Positions 8,196 through 17,307 of a DNA stretch of 64,000 nt are shown one piece after another; position 1 is the stretch's first letter; each line of letters starts with the position of its first letter. Origin of the DNA: an uncultured Marinifilum sp. (lineage in GTDB: Bacteria; Bacteroidota; Bacteroidia; Bacteroidales; Marinifilaceae); contig NZ_OY781918.1 in the NCBI RefSeq assembly GCF_963677195.1, positions 2,716,923 through 2,780,922 on the forward strand. Reading direction: 5' to 3'. Under the pieces are notes generated by a model. It saw only the letters and a program-made list of their open reading frames with translations. It ran no database searches and was not told the DNA's origin. A program made the position numbers and the translations under genes.

Positions 8196-9686
8196 CTAGT
8201 TGTTTTGTGGTTTCCAGTAATTTAATTTTATTAAATCGGGGAATGCTTTTGGTTTATATATCGATTTTTCTTCAAAAACCCTTAAACATTCCTGCACGCC
8301 TTCGCTTATGCTAGGATGCGGATGAACATTTTGTTTTATATCTTTCAGGGTTCCTTTTTGGGTAATTTGATAGGCAATTGAGGTAATTAATGTTGAAGCC
8401 TGAGGCCCGGCAGCGCGCATACCTAAAATTCTATCTTTACCATCGTCGCTTACAATTATTTTAATAAATCCTTCAACGGCACGCATGGCAACAGCACGAT
8501 TTATTAATGAGTTAGAGTAAGTTGCAACTTTATAAGGTATTTTTTTCTTTTTACAGGCTTTTTCATTTAATCCTACGGCTGCTACTTCAGGTTTAAAGAA
8601 CATTAGGGTGGACATATTAGAATAATCAAGTGGGAATTCTAAATTACCGTAAAGAGCCTCAACAATGTATCTACCTTGTAATTCTCCTACCGAATATAAT
8701 TGAGCGTGACCAGATACGTCGCCAGCAGCAAAAATATTGCACGATTTAAAATTATCGGTAGCACATACTTCGTTTATATTTAAGTAACCTCTTTCTGTGG
8801 TTTCTATACCAACATTTTCAAGTCCGATATTATCCAAATTTGGAATTCTGCCAATGGCCACCAAAGCAACATCTACTTCTAATACTTTCGAGTGACCATC
8901 CTGATAGTCGAGTACAACTTCTAAAAAATCAGGTTTTTTACGAATACAACGTAGGTTTGCGGTATGATGAATAACTACTCCGTTATTTTCTAGGTTTTTG
9001 GAAACAAATCCACTTAAATCATCATCTTCGTAAGGAATAACTTTGTGTTGTCTATCTAATAAATGAACTTCGGTTTGGCAGTAATTAGAAAATATGGTGG
9101 CAAACTCACACCCGATAATACCCGATCCAATAATAATCATTCTTTCAGGAAATTCTTTCAGGTTCATAATACCTTCTGAGTCGATTATTCTTTCCTGATC
9201 TATTTCTATATCGGGCATAGGACGAGGTCTGGAACCTGTTGCAATTATAAAGTTATCGCCATGTACTCTTTCTGTGTGTGTGTCTTTAGTAATTTCTACA
9301 GTGTGTGAGTCTATGAATTTTGCCCAGCCTTGTTTTAATGTTATGTTTCCAAAATCGGAATGAGGCTCAGCATAGGTTTCAATCTGCGAAAGCATTTGAA
9401 GCTGTTTTTGTTTTGCAGCCTGTATAATTGTTTTTTGAACCTGTTTATAATCAACATTTAATCCGGAAGCACGGTAGCCTCGCATTACCGAGGATGCAAT
9501 AGAATAATCGCGCGAAAGCTCCCACATTGCTTTAGAGGTAAGTGCTCCGTTCATAATGCCGGCACCACCCAAATGGTTCGCTTCAATTAAACAAACCGAC
9601 TTTTTAAAATCTATTGCACGCATTGCTGCAGAGAAACCGGCAGGGCCACTTCCCAAAACAACAAGATCGTATTTTTCTATATTCAT
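8196..9686 (-). CDS. Lipoamide-dehydrogenase-like flavoprotein lacking the redox cysteines
   Basis: The fold of the pyridine nucleotide-disulfide oxidoreductase family is clear: N-terminal FAD motif GSGPAGFSAA, NAD(P) motif IIGSGIIGCEFATIF near residue 180, the FAD-binding AAGDVSG, and a C-terminal dimerisation domain with HPHPSISE, which keeps the His-Glu pair. However, the active-site stretch that is GGTCLNVGCIPSK in lipoamide dehydrogenase reads GGAGIMNGALTSK here, so both cysteines are replaced (Gly43 and Ala48). It cannot use the usual disulfide. A transhydrogenase-like or NAD(P)H oxidase-type role is possible, but not shown. The start at 9686 (MNIEKYDLVV) matches the family; the longer frame adds 14 unconserved residues. 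The gene stands alone, with a terminator after it. Confidence 0.88.
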   Translation of the reverse strand: MNIEKYDLVVLGSGPAGFSAAMRAIDFKKSVCLIEANHLGGAGIMNGALTSKAMWELSRDYSIASSVMRGYRASGLNVDYKQVQKTIIQAAKQKQLQMLSQIETYAEPHSDFGNITLKQGWAKFIDSHTVEITKDTHTERVHGDNFIIATGSRPRPMPDIEIDQERIIDSEGIMNLKEFPERMIIIGSGIIGCEFATIFSNYCQTEVHLLDRQHKVIPYEDDDLSGFVSKNLENNGVVIHHTANLRCIRKKPDFLEVVLDYQDGHSKVLEVDVALVAIGRIPNLDNIGLENVGIETTERGYLNINEVCATDNFKSCNIFAAGDVSGHAQLYSVGELQGRYIVEALYGNLEFPLDYSNMSTLMFFKPEVAAVGLNEKACKKKKIPYKVATYSNSLINRAVAMRAVEGFIKIIVSDDGKDRILGMRAAGPQASTLITSIAYQITQKGTLKDIKQNVHPHPSISEGVQECLRVFEEKSIYKPKAFPDLIKLNYWKPQNN

Positions 9687-10035
9687 AAAAATGCTTGTAT
9701 TATTGTTTTTTGCTGATATATCAACCAAAATTTTAAAAATTAAGAAGGTTGATTGGAAAACGAACAGCTATCTTTTATTTTCCCTCATTAAATTAAGCAT
9801 TAAGATAGAAATAATAATCTCAAGTTGGTAGTAAAAATATGTTTTACAGATAAAAAGTATTTTTTTAAAGTTTCTAGTTTAAAAATCCAAAGTATATAAA
9901 GAGAAACTCTAAAAGGCAAAGTAATAATTTTTATAGATCTAACCGCGTTTTGAAAACTTGTGATTATCTATTTTTTAATGTGCAATACAATTACGAATTA
10001 TATTTTACCAGATTTATTTTCGAACTTTTTCGCCC
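9687..10035. other. Intergenic region without recognisable features
   Basis: AT-rich spacer between two minus-strand genes. I see no open frame of coding character, no strong hairpin and no clear TAnnTTTG box. Confidence 0.6.
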
Positions 10036-10695
10036 TTAGTAAATAAGATTTCCGTTTTTTAATTTTTCGTAGGTATGTTTAAAAAGGATTTTGTGTAGAA
10101 GAAATGCTTCTTTTAAATTTTCATCAGTAAATTCCTGTTCGTGTTCAATATAGTTTGCCAGGTCTAATAGAAACTCATCATCTCGAAGGTTAGGATAGTC
10201 TTGTTCTATATTATAAATATCCGAAAATTGCATGAATGGAATTCTTGCCAATACTATTTTTCTTTGTTGGTTGTGGCTGTCTAAATTATCGGCTTTATTA
10301 TCTGAGAAATAAAAATCTTGTAAGCTATCCACAAAAAAATCATCGAAGCTTTTCATTATAATTATTCTATCTCTTCTTAAACGGAATAATTCGCAGGAAT
10401 CTGTTTCGGAGTGTAAATTTTCTTCTTGTTCAATTGCCTTACTAATATATAGATAAGCAAGGTGTGCCAAGCCAATATTTTCTTCTTCATCATCAATTAA
10501 ATCCCAATGTATCATTATGATAATAGATTTTCCTAATTGAGAAATGAAAGTATCGTTCCATAGAACAAAAGGATCCTTTTTAATTTCCTGATAAATGGTT
10601 TTAAGTGCTATTTTTCCGGCTCTTATTTTTCCATTTTGGCCTAATTCTATTGCTTCCGAAATTGTAGCTCTTAAATTATCCACTTGTAAACTCAT
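10036..10695 (-). CDS. Hypothetical 219-aa cytoplasmic protein
   Basis: A mostly helical, acidic, soluble protein with no signal peptide or membrane segment. It begins MSLQVDNLRATISEAIELGQ, and the N-terminal ~110 residues look like a helical repeat (TPR-like packing is possible, but no consensus is visible). Cys is rare and there is no metal or nucleotide motif. It lies 97 bp downstream of pyrI, but a terminator and a -7 box in that gap suggest a separate transcript. I do not recognise the family. Confidence 0.75.
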   Translation of the reverse strand: MSLQVDNLRATISEAIELGQNGKIRAGKIALKTIYQEIKKDPFVLWNDTFISQLGKSIIIMIHWDLIDDEEENIGLAHLAYLYISKAIEQEENLHSETDSCELFRLRRDRIIIMKSFDDFFVDSLQDFYFSDNKADNLDSHNQQRKIVLARIPFMQFSDIYNIEQDYPNLRDDEFLLDLANYIEHEQEFTDENLKEAFLLHKILFKHTYEKLKNGNLIY

Positions 10696-10730
10696 ATTAA
10701 CTGTGTATTATTTTGTTCTAAAGTTAGCTG

Positions 10731-10738
10731 CAAAGGTA
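10731..10738 (-). promoter_or_regulatory. Probable -7 box for the 219-aa gene
   Basis: The minus strand reads TACCTTTG followed by CA, a frequent form of the Bacteroidota -7 element. It lies 35 bp upstream of the ATG and immediately after the pyrI terminator. No -33 motif is clear because the upstream sequence is the terminator T-run. Confidence 0.5.
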
Positions 10739-10768
10739 AAAAAAAAGAAGCCTGTTAAGACTTCTTTC
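10738..10768 (-). terminator. Intrinsic terminator after pyrI
   Basis: On the minus strand, AAGAAGTC and GGCTTCTT pair around a TTAACA loop and are followed by about nine T. It ends the pyrBI transcript. Confidence 0.75.
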
Positions 10769-10792
10769 TTCGACAAGAAAATTATAAATTAA

Positions 10793-11251
10793 TTAAATAA
10801 TTTCGATGTGTTTGTGGTCGGTAATTTTTTCACAATAATGGCATTTTAATGTAATAGGCGAATCATCAATTACTTTAAAACGTGTGGTTACTTCTTCAAT
10901 ATTAGTAATGCATTTAGGATTCATGCACTTGGCAATTCCTACCACTTTTTTAGGTGTTTCAACTATTTTTTTCTCAATTACTTGATAGTCTTTTATAATA
11001 TTTAGTTTTGCATGAGGAGCAATTAATGATATTTTATTAATTTCTTCATCCTCGAAAAATTTCTCTGCAATTTTTATAATGGCTTTTTTACCTAGTAGTT
11101 TACTTTCTAAATTATTTCCGAAAGTTACAGAGTTTGAGCATTTATCTAATCCTAAAATATTGATTACCTGAAACAGATATTCGGCAGGTATATGGTCGAT
11201 TACAGTTCCGTTTTTAATGGCGCTTACTTGTAATTCTTTTTTTGAATTCAT
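10793..11251 (-). CDS. pyrI: Aspartate carbamoyltransferase regulatory chain
   Basis: This is the regulatory subunit of class B aspartate transcarbamoylase. It binds nucleotide effectors and pairs with PyrB in pyrimidine synthesis. The N-terminal allosteric domain starts ELQVSAIKNGTVIDHIP and includes VINILGL. The C-terminal zinc domain carries four ligands as CMNPKC and CHYC. At 152 aa it has the family length. The start at 11251 (MNSKKELQV) is chosen; the frame continues 28 codons upstream into the end of pyrB, but those residues are not conserved. The gap to the pyrB stop is 34 bp, so the two are co-transcribed. Confidence 0.95.
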   Translation of the reverse strand: MNSKKELQVSAIKNGTVIDHIPAEYLFQVINILGLDKCSNSVTFGNNLESKLLGKKAIIKIAEKFFEDEEINKISLIAPHAKLNIIKDYQVIEKKIVETPKKVVGIAKCMNPKCITNIEEVTTRFKVIDDSPITLKCHYCEKITDHKHIEII

Positions 11252-11285
11252 ATTCTGATGTTCTTTGTTTGCGTGAAAAATGAGA

Positions 11286-12191
11286 TTAAAGATCAAGGGC
11301 TTTGGCAATAATTGCCTGGCGGGCATAAACACCATTTAAGGCTTGCTGAAAATAGTATGCTTTAGGGTTTGAATCTACATCTACATCAATTTCATTTACT
11401 CGTGGAAGTGGATGCAGAATTCTTAAATTATCCTTGGTATTTTCAAGCATATTATTTTTAAGAATATATACATTTTTAACCTTTTCGTATTCTAAAGGAT
11501 CAGCAAAACGTTCTCGTTGTACACGTGTCATGTATAAAATATCCGCTTTATTAATAATATCATCGAACTCGGTATGTTCTTCATATTTGATATTATTTTT
11601 ATCCATGAAAATTTTATATGCTAAAGGAATTTCTAATTCTTTTGGCGCAATAAAGTGGAAGGTTGGGTTAAAGTGCGACATAGCCATTAACAAGGAATGA
11701 ACGGTTCGTCCATATTTTAAATCTCCTACCATAAAAATGTTGAGATTTTCGAGAGTGCCCTGTGTTTTGTAAATAGAATACAAATCGAGCATGGTTTGTG
11801 TTGGGTGTTGGTTGGCACCATCTCCAGCATTAATTACCGGAACATCAGATTCTTCCGAAGCATATCGGGCCGATCCTTCTATGGGGTGACGCATAACAAT
11901 AAGGTCGCAATAATTGCTTACCATTTTTGTGGTATCTTTCAAGGTTTCACCTTTGGTAACACTCGACGATGAGGAATCGGTAAATCCAACTATTCTTCCT
12001 CCCATTCGGCTAATTGCAGTTTCGAAGCTCAATCGGGTGCGGGTAGATGGTTCGAAAAACAAAGAAGCCACAACTTTACCTTCTAACAGATTGCAGTTTG
12101 GATTTTTTTCAAATTCGGCAGCTCTGGCCAAAACTTCCAGGATTTCTTCTTTTGTGTAGTCGTCGATCGATACTAAACTTTTGTTATCCAT
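11286..12191 (-). CDS. pyrB: Aspartate carbamoyltransferase catalytic chain
   Basis: It catalyses the condensation of carbamoyl phosphate with aspartate, the committed step of pyrimidine synthesis. The carbamoyl-phosphate loop [12 protein letters not shown] is at about residues 50-61, and the 80s-loop residues ([12 protein letters not shown]) follow. HPTQTMLD lies near residue 129, and the late [10 protein letters not shown] motif is at about 262. At 301 aa it has the normal length for the short catalytic chain that assembles with PyrI. The upstream leader holds a terminator-like hairpin, suggesting pyrimidine-dependent attenuation. Confidence 0.97.
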   Translation of the reverse strand: MDNKSLVSIDDYTKEEILEVLARAAEFEKNPNCNLLEGKVVASLFFEPSTRTRLSFETAISRMGGRIVGFTDSSSSSVTKGETLKDTTKMVSNYCDLIVMRHPIEGSARYASEESDVPVINAGDGANQHPTQTMLDLYSIYKTQGTLENLNIFMVGDLKYGRTVHSLLMAMSHFNPTFHFIAPKELEIPLAYKIFMDKNNIKYEEHTEFDDIINKADILYMTRVQRERFADPLEYEKVKNVYILKNNMLENTKDNLRILHPLPRVNEIDVDVDSNPKAYYFQQALNGVYARQAIIAKALDL

Positions 12192-12241
12192 TGATTAAAA
12201 ATTAAAAGTGTATATAAAATGATTGTCTTTTTTTAGGCACA

Positions 12242-12289
12242 AAAAAAAACCAACAATTACTAAATGAAATAGTAATGTTGGTTTTTTTG
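12242..12289 (-). promoter_or_regulatory. Terminator hairpin in the pyrB leader (candidate attenuator)
   Basis: On the minus strand CCAACATTACTA pairs with TAGTAATTGTTGG (one bulged base) around a TTTCATT loop, and a run of nine T follows. It lies about 50 bp before the pyrB ATG and downstream of the probable pyrB promoter, so it is inside the leader. An 85-codon frame beginning ATGGAGAG at 12452 reads through the hairpin and contains a T-rich stretch (FYFFIHIFHYLF). This is the arrangement used by enterobacterial pyrBI attenuation, where UTP supply sets coupling between polymerase and ribosome. The hairpin is seen; the mechanism is inferred. Confidence 0.65.
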
Positions 12290-12461
12290 ATAAATATTGT
12301 TCAACTGGATTACCCAAATAACAGAAAAGGGAATTAATCCTTACATTGTTTTTATTTCGAAATAAATAATGAAAAATGTGAATGAAGAAGTAAAAGCTTT
12401 TACTCCTTTTAAAATTTTGTGTGGTTCTAGATTGAATTAATAGTCTCTCCATTCTAGATTG

Positions 12462-12494
12462 CAAATATAGGTATAAATTATGCTACAAATCAAA
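12462..12494 (-). promoter_or_regulatory. Probable pyrBI promoter
   Basis: The minus strand contains TATATTTG (followed by CA) at 12462-12469, matching TAnnTTTG, with TTTG 21 bp upstream at 12491-12494. This gives a leader of about 265 nt before pyrB. Upstream of it, 12495-12581 is an AT-rich spacer. Confidence 0.6.
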
Positions 12495-12581
12495 TTAAGA
12501 ATTAATTAATTATTAACATTTTTAATGATATCGAAATTATTTTCTGAATAGGGCGGTTGTAATCTACTCTTATTTAGTAGT

Positions 12582-13193
12582 TTATATTGTTTTTATAAAG
12601 TTGGTTTTTACACTTGTAATTTTATTAAATTTATCAATAATCCTATGAACTTCGCTTTGTCGGATACTAAGTGTAATTTTACATGTTAAATTAAAATCCT
12701 GTTTTAATTGTTCTGGTTGTTCATCTTTAATTATTTTCATAATATCGTTCATAACCAGATAATCGAAATTAATATCATAAACATCGTTAACTGTTTTATC
12801 CAAAATTTTGGCCTTGTTAATGGTATCTGCGGCAGCAGTTTTATAAGCATGAATTAAACCACTAACTCCTAGTTTTGTTCCGCCAAAATAGCGAATTACA
12901 ACAATTAATATGTTAGTTAAATCTTTGGAGAGAATTTGTCCTAATATTGGTTTTCCTGCGGTTGAAGAAGGTTCTCCATCATCGTTGGCACGGAATGTTT
13001 TTTTATTGGCACCAAGCATATATGCATAGCAATGATGACGTGCGTCGTAATATTCTTTTTTTAGCTTTGCGATATGTTCCTTAATTTCTTCTTCGCTGCT
13101 AACAGGGTAGGCATAGGCAATAAATTTGCTGCCTTTTTCTTTGTATAAGCCTTCAGATATTTCGGCAATGGTTTTGTAAGTATCTGTACACAT
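12582..13193 (-). CDS. yigZ: YigZ/IMPACT family protein
   Basis: The N-terminal UPF0029/IMPACT domain shows GSKFIAYAYPV, the ARHHCYAYML motif, DDGEPSSTAGKPILGQI and RYFGGTKLGVSGLIHAYK, all family hallmarks. The last ~65 residues are the small C-terminal alpha/beta domain. At 203 aa the length is typical. Members are linked to translation regulation or proline-peptide handling, but no bacterial reaction is firmly established. It starts 23 bp after the transporter gene on the same strand, so the two probably share a transcript. Confidence 0.92.
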   Translation of the reverse strand: MCTDTYKTIAEISEGLYKEKGSKFIAYAYPVSSEEEIKEHIAKLKKEYYDARHHCYAYMLGANKKTFRANDDGEPSSTAGKPILGQILSKDLTNILIVVIRYFGGTKLGVSGLIHAYKTAAADTINKAKILDKTVNDVYDINFDYLVMNDIMKIIKDEQPEQLKQDFNLTCKITLSIRQSEVHRIIDKFNKITSVKTNFIKTI

Positions 13194-13216
13194 TAATATG
13201 GCTAATCTTATTATAG

Positions 13217-14077
13217 TTAATTTGTAAGTATAAAAATAGCAATAAATGCCAGTACAATTCCCAATATGTTTATTTTGTTTAGCTTTTCTTTAAATATTCC
13301 TATTCCTATTAGAACCGAAAGCGAAACAATACCAATATTTATGATACTAAAAACAACAGAACTATCGAAGCCTGAATTATTTAATGATGCAATAAGAAAA
13401 TATAAAGATCCAAAATTAACCAATCCTAATATGCAACCTCCAATTAGTACTTTTGGCTGAATTAATTTGGATAATTTCTCTTTTCGAATTAGTATAACTA
13501 TGAAACCGGCTATTGCAGCAATTGCAAAAAGAAAAGTAGAAAACATTTCTTTACCTCCTGAGCTTAAATGTTCCTGCTGTGCAAATTTTACAAGTGAATC
13601 TACCAATCCTGCACCAAAAAATAATACGATAGGGAGCCAGATGTATTTGCGATTAACACTTGCTGATTTTCCTTTGTATATACTTAACAGTACAGCACTA
13701 ATAGCTAGTATAAAACCAATTAATTTTTGAATACTTATGTGCTCATTATAGTAGGCTATGGAAAATATCATTGGCAATATAAAAGACATTTTGCTTGCCA
13801 ATGTTGTAACAGATATTCCTGCTTTTTGTGTAGATCGGCCAATAATAAAGAATACACATATAAATAAAACACCAATTACAAGTGATAGTGTAAACCATTC
13901 CTGATGAATTATATTTTCAAGATTTAGTTTGGTGTTGGATAAGAAATATCCGCAAAGCGAGGCTGTTAGGTAATTAATAATTATGGCGAGAAGAATGTCA
14001 ACCTTAAATTTTTCGAGATATTTAAAGCTAATAAATATTCCGGCCGATGATAATATTGCGAAAAGTAAGTTAAGCAT
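13217..14077 (-). CDS. EamA/DMT-superfamily transporter
   Basis: A protein with about ten hydrophobic helices arranged as two five-helix repeats, typical of drug/metabolite transporters. The first half ends near LIGFILAISAVLLSIYKGK and the second near INILGIVLAFIAIFILTN, the duplicated signature of the family. The start at 14077 (MLNLLFAILSSAG) puts the first helix at the N-terminus; the longer frame adds 21 residues that look like leader sequence. The substrate cannot be told from sequence. It is probably co-transcribed with the yigZ-type gene downstream. Confidence 0.85.
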   Translation of the reverse strand: MLNLLFAILSSAGIFISFKYLEKFKVDILLAIIINYLTASLCGYFLSNTKLNLENIIHQEWFTLSLVIGVLFICVFFIIGRSTQKAGISVTTLASKMSFILPMIFSIAYYNEHISIQKLIGFILAISAVLLSIYKGKSASVNRKYIWLPIVLFFGAGLVDSLVKFAQQEHLSSGGKEMFSTFLFAIAAIAGFIVILIRKEKLSKLIQPKVLIGGCILGLVNFGSLYFLIASLNNSGFDSSVVFSIINIGIVSLSVLIGIGIFKEKLNKINILGIVLAFIAIFILTN

Positions 14078-14188
14078 AGAATTTATTTTTGTCGAAAGTA
14101 AGTGAAATTTAATTTTTAGCAAAAAGAAAAGCAGATTCATAAGGAATCTGCTTTTTAGGTAGCAATATAGTGTAGTTAGTAATAGGAA

Positions 14189-15619
14189 CTACATTTTTAA
14201 TTTTTTGTCTATTTCGTCTATTTGGGTTTTAAATCCTCTATCTGTATCCATTAAATTGTTTACAGTTTTACATGCATGCAAAACTGTTGCATGATCTTTG
14301 TTTCCAATTTGTGATCCAATAGAAGCCAAAGAAGCTTTGGTTAATGTTTTTGAAAAGTACATAGCAATTTGACGAGCTTGTACAATTTCTCTCTTTCTTG
14401 TTTTTGCTTGTAATACATCAATTGGTAATGAGAAATGATCGCATACCACTTTTTGTATATAATCGATAGAAAGTTCGCGTTTTGTATTTTTCACTAACTT
14501 ATCGATAATACTCATTGCCAATTCTAAGTTCAGCTCTTTTTTGTTAAGAGTGGATTGAGCTAATAGGCTAATTAAAGCACCTTCCAGCTCTCTTACATTA
14601 TTGGTAACATTACTAGCAATGTATTCAATGACCTCATTATCAAGAACAATACCATCTTTATAGGCTTTTTGTTGCAAAATTCTAACTCTTGTTTCATAGT
14701 CAGGATTTTGAAGATCAGCAGAAAGTCCCCATTTAAATCGTGATAACAAACGATTTTCCATTCCCTTTAATTCGATAGGAGCTTTATCGGATGTTAGAAT
14801 AAGCTGCTTACCTGATTGGTGAAGGTGATTAAAAATATGGAAAAATGTAGTTTGTGTTTTTTCTTTACCCGCTAATTCTTGAATGTCATCAATAATTAAG
14901 ACATCAATCATTTGATAAAAGTGAAGAAAATCGTTCTTATTATTATTACGTATAGCCTCGGTAAATTGAGTCTGAAATTTATTTGCACTTACATAAAGTA
15001 CTGTTTTGTCCTGATATATCTCCTTGGTTTTAAGACCAATTGCTTGGGCAAGGTGAGTTTTTCCTAATCCAGAATCTCCATATAATACTAATGGATTAAA
15101 AGCAGTACCTCCAGGATTTTCGGCAACAGCAACACCTGCTGATCGTGCTAATCTGTTACATTCACCTTCAATAAAGTTATTGAAAGAGTAATCGGGATTT
15201 AGCTGAGAATCGATGTGTAATTTTTTTATCCCTGGAATTACGAAAGGATTTCGAATCGTTTGCTCTTCTTTATCTGAAGGCATGTTTATTGGACGATTTC
15301 TTGTATTTGTTCCATTATTTCCAGGAACAACTACCGAAACAGGTTTTGAATTTTCAATGTGATTGTTTTCCATCACTACATTGTATTCCAGTTTAGCGCT
15401 ATTGCCAATTTCTTTGCGCAGCGTTTTTCTCAGGATATCAATGTATTGCTCCTCCAGATACTCATAAAAAAAGTGACTTGGAACTTGTAATGTTAAGATC
15501 TGATTCTCCAAGTTCAAAGGTACGATGGGCTCGAACCATGTTTTGAAGCTTATTGGAGAAATATTGTCTTTTATTACAGCCAAGCAATTATTCCAAACCT
15601 GGAAGTGATTATTATTCAT
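14189..15619 (-). CDS. dnaA: Chromosomal replication initiator DnaA
   Basis: DnaA binds oriC boxes and opens the origin. Domain I (residues 1-90) starts with VWNNCLAVIKDNISPISFKTW. The AAA+ domain has Walker A GDSGLGKTHLAQAIG near residue 183, Walker B VLIIDDIQ near 247 and sensor ILTSDKAP near 286. The C-terminal domain IV carries the box-recognition helix GNKDHATVLHA near residue 445. At 476 aa the length is normal. The 390 bp upstream hold no recognisable cluster of DnaA boxes, and no dnaN neighbour is present, so the origin is not evidently here. Confidence 0.98.
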   Translation of the reverse strand: MNNNHFQVWNNCLAVIKDNISPISFKTWFEPIVPLNLENQILTLQVPSHFFYEYLEEQYIDILRKTLRKEIGNSAKLEYNVVMENNHIENSKPVSVVVPGNNGTNTRNRPINMPSDKEEQTIRNPFVIPGIKKLHIDSQLNPDYSFNNFIEGECNRLARSAGVAVAENPGGTAFNPLVLYGDSGLGKTHLAQAIGLKTKEIYQDKTVLYVSANKFQTQFTEAIRNNNKNDFLHFYQMIDVLIIDDIQELAGKEKTQTTFFHIFNHLHQSGKQLILTSDKAPIELKGMENRLLSRFKWGLSADLQNPDYETRVRILQQKAYKDGIVLDNEVIEYIASNVTNNVRELEGALISLLAQSTLNKKELNLELAMSIIDKLVKNTKRELSIDYIQKVVCDHFSLPIDVLQAKTRKREIVQARQIAMYFSKTLTKASLASIGSQIGNKDHATVLHACKTVNNLMDTDRGFKTQIDEIDKKLKM

Positions 15620-16010
15620 TTCTATTTCAGCGTTTTAGTAAATTAGGGTGTTGCGAATTTTGCGTATGCAAGATTGTGAAAAAAAATAGGAAAAAAAAAT
15701 TATTTAGCTCTTGACTTTTTAAAAACATTTTTTATCCTACTATTATTCGGCGATACAGAAATGAAAAAAAATAATTTTTTATTAATTTACTGATAATCAA
15801 CGACTAAGATTATTTTATTTTGTAAGTTTCTGGTTGATAAACTGTTCGCTATTAATACTTTTAAGTCTGAAAATATTGTTTAGAATGAAAGTAATATAAT
15901 ACATAATACTATGATAGTTAAATAGTGTTTAGATGGGAGCTCTTAGTTTAAATAAGTCAGGCTTTTAGCTATTTGCTATTTAACTATAATTGGGTGTGTT
16001 AAATTTTATA
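15620..16010. other. AT-rich spacer upstream of dnaA with a long inverted repeat
   Basis: No gene is visible. A perfect 12-bp inverted repeat (ATAGTTAAATAG at 15914-15925, CTATTTAACTAT at 15976-15987) encloses 50 bp. It lies just after the MCE gene stop on the minus strand, so it may form a large stem at the end of that transcript or act in dnaA regulation. No TTATCCACA-type boxes are seen. Confidence 0.65.
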
Positions 16011-17237
16011 CTAATTCTCGGGTGTTATTTTAATAATGTAGGCATCTGGAAAATCGAGCTTAATTTTTTTGAGTTTTCGTATAATCTCTTTATAATTTTT
16101 TGTATTGCCAACTGTATATTTATATCTACCATTATAATATACCTCATTTACATTTTTATATCCTTTAAATGATGCATGTTGTAGTGGAATTTGTTTATCA
16201 ACAGACATGATTTGAACCTGATATACAATTTTCTCTTCTTTTTCTTTTTTTCTTTTCGTTTTGTCGGAATTCATGTAAACAGTTTTTCCAGTATCGAATA
16301 AAGAGAAATGCATATATTTTTTAGGATTATTTTTTAAATCGATTAACAGGTTTGTTAAACTATTCGAAGCTGCTTCCAAATTCATATATAAAGTATCATT
16401 ATTCACTAACATCCCCATTGATCCTTTTCCGGAATTAATCTTTTCTATAATCTCGTTGCTTTGCTGTAGGGCCAATTTTGCATTATTTATAGTTTGAGTA
16501 ATATCTGCTGCCGATAATGAATCGCTAATTGATGAAAAATTGGAAAGTATATTGCTAATATTCTTATTATTATTTTTAAGATTACCTGTAATAGAATCTA
16601 CATTAGAGATAATGTTTTCCATATGTGTTTTCTGGCTGCTTACAATTGTATCAAGCGTACCCGAAGTATTTTCCAGCTTTTTAAATGTTTGTTCGATACT
16701 ACTAAAACTTTTAGTTAAATTTTCGCGGGTATCTTTATTAAAAATATATTGAATAACTGAAAGTACAGAGTCTACACTCGACATTAAATTTTCGGCTTTT
16801 CTTTTTAAAGGTAGCATTTGCATACTAACTTGTTCTTTTAAATCGCCTTCAATATTTCCCGTTAATGTATCGCCCGATTGAAGCATTTTTTTAGAATTCC
16901 CCAGAATTAGCTTAATTTCTTTCGATCCCATAATATCGGAGCTAATAATTCTTGCTTCGGTATTTGAGGGGATTTGAAACTCGTCTGAAATACTAAATTT
17001 AACAATTAAGCTTGAGCCTATGGCATCGCTAAAGCTGATTGATTTTATTTGCCCTATTTTAAATCCACGCAAGGTAACAGGACTTGAGTTTTTAAGGCCA
17101 TCAACTCTTTCGTACTTAGCACAAAATATTTTTTCCGAGGATAACATATTAAATCCTTTAAGAAAATTGATTCCCCATATAAGAATTACAATTGTTCCTA
17201 CAACTACTAGGCCTATAATGGTATCTTTTGAGAATTT
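16011..17237 (-). CDS. MCE/MlaD-family lipid-transport protein with C-terminal SPOR-like domain
   Basis: A single N-terminal membrane anchor (IIGLVVVGTIVILIWGINFL) is followed by an MCE domain (GLKNSSPVTLRGFKIGQIKSI), then a long helical region (about residues 130-300). MlaD-type proteins hold phospholipids in the periplasm and work with an ABC transporter, which is not present here. The last ~70 residues (VYQVQIMS, KYTVGNTKNY) closely resemble the C-terminus of the neighbouring amidase and look like a SPOR domain, which in known cases binds denuded peptidoglycan. That fusion is unusual for MlaD. The start at 17237 (MKFSKDTIIG) is chosen; the longer frame adds 15 residues. It lies about 70 bp downstream of the amidase gene, in a likely operon. 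Confidence 0.88.
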   Translation of the reverse strand, partial: KFSKDTIIGLVVVGTIVILIWGINFLKGFNMLSSEKIFCAKYERVDGLKNSSPVTLRGFKIGQIKSISFSDAIGSSLIVKFSISDEFQIPSNTEARIISSDIMGSKEIKLILGNSKKMLQSGDTLTGNIEGDLKEQVSMQMLPLKRKAENLMSSVDSVLSVIQYIFNKDTRENLTKSFSSIEQTFKKLENTSGTLDTIVSSQKTHMENIISNVDSITGNLKNNNKNISNILSNFSSISDSLSAADITQTINNAKLALQQSNEIIEKINSGKGSMGMLVNNDTLYMNLEAASNSLTNLLIDLKNNPKKYMHFSLFDTGKTVYMNSDKTKRKKEKEEKIVYQVQIMSVDKQIPLQHASFKGYKNVNEVYYNGRYKYTVGNTKNYKEIIRKLKKIKLDFPDAYIIKITPEN

Positions 17238-17307
17238 CATGAGAGAGGAAATTAGGTGATGATTATTTGTACTTTTTAACAATTGATTTGTTTCTCTGTA
17301 AAATTAA

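Noticed and set aside
12195-12464. 89-codon frame upstream of pyrB as an independent protein gene
   Set aside because: Composition is low-complexity Phe/Lys/Asn, it runs through a terminator hairpin, and its first ATG is upstream of the likely transcript start. At most the part from 12452 is a leader peptide.
15620-16010. oriC beside dnaA
   Set aside because: No cluster of TTATCCACA-type boxes, no typical unwinding element beyond general AT-richness, and no dnaN or other origin neighbour. Isolated box-like matches occur only inside genes elsewhere.
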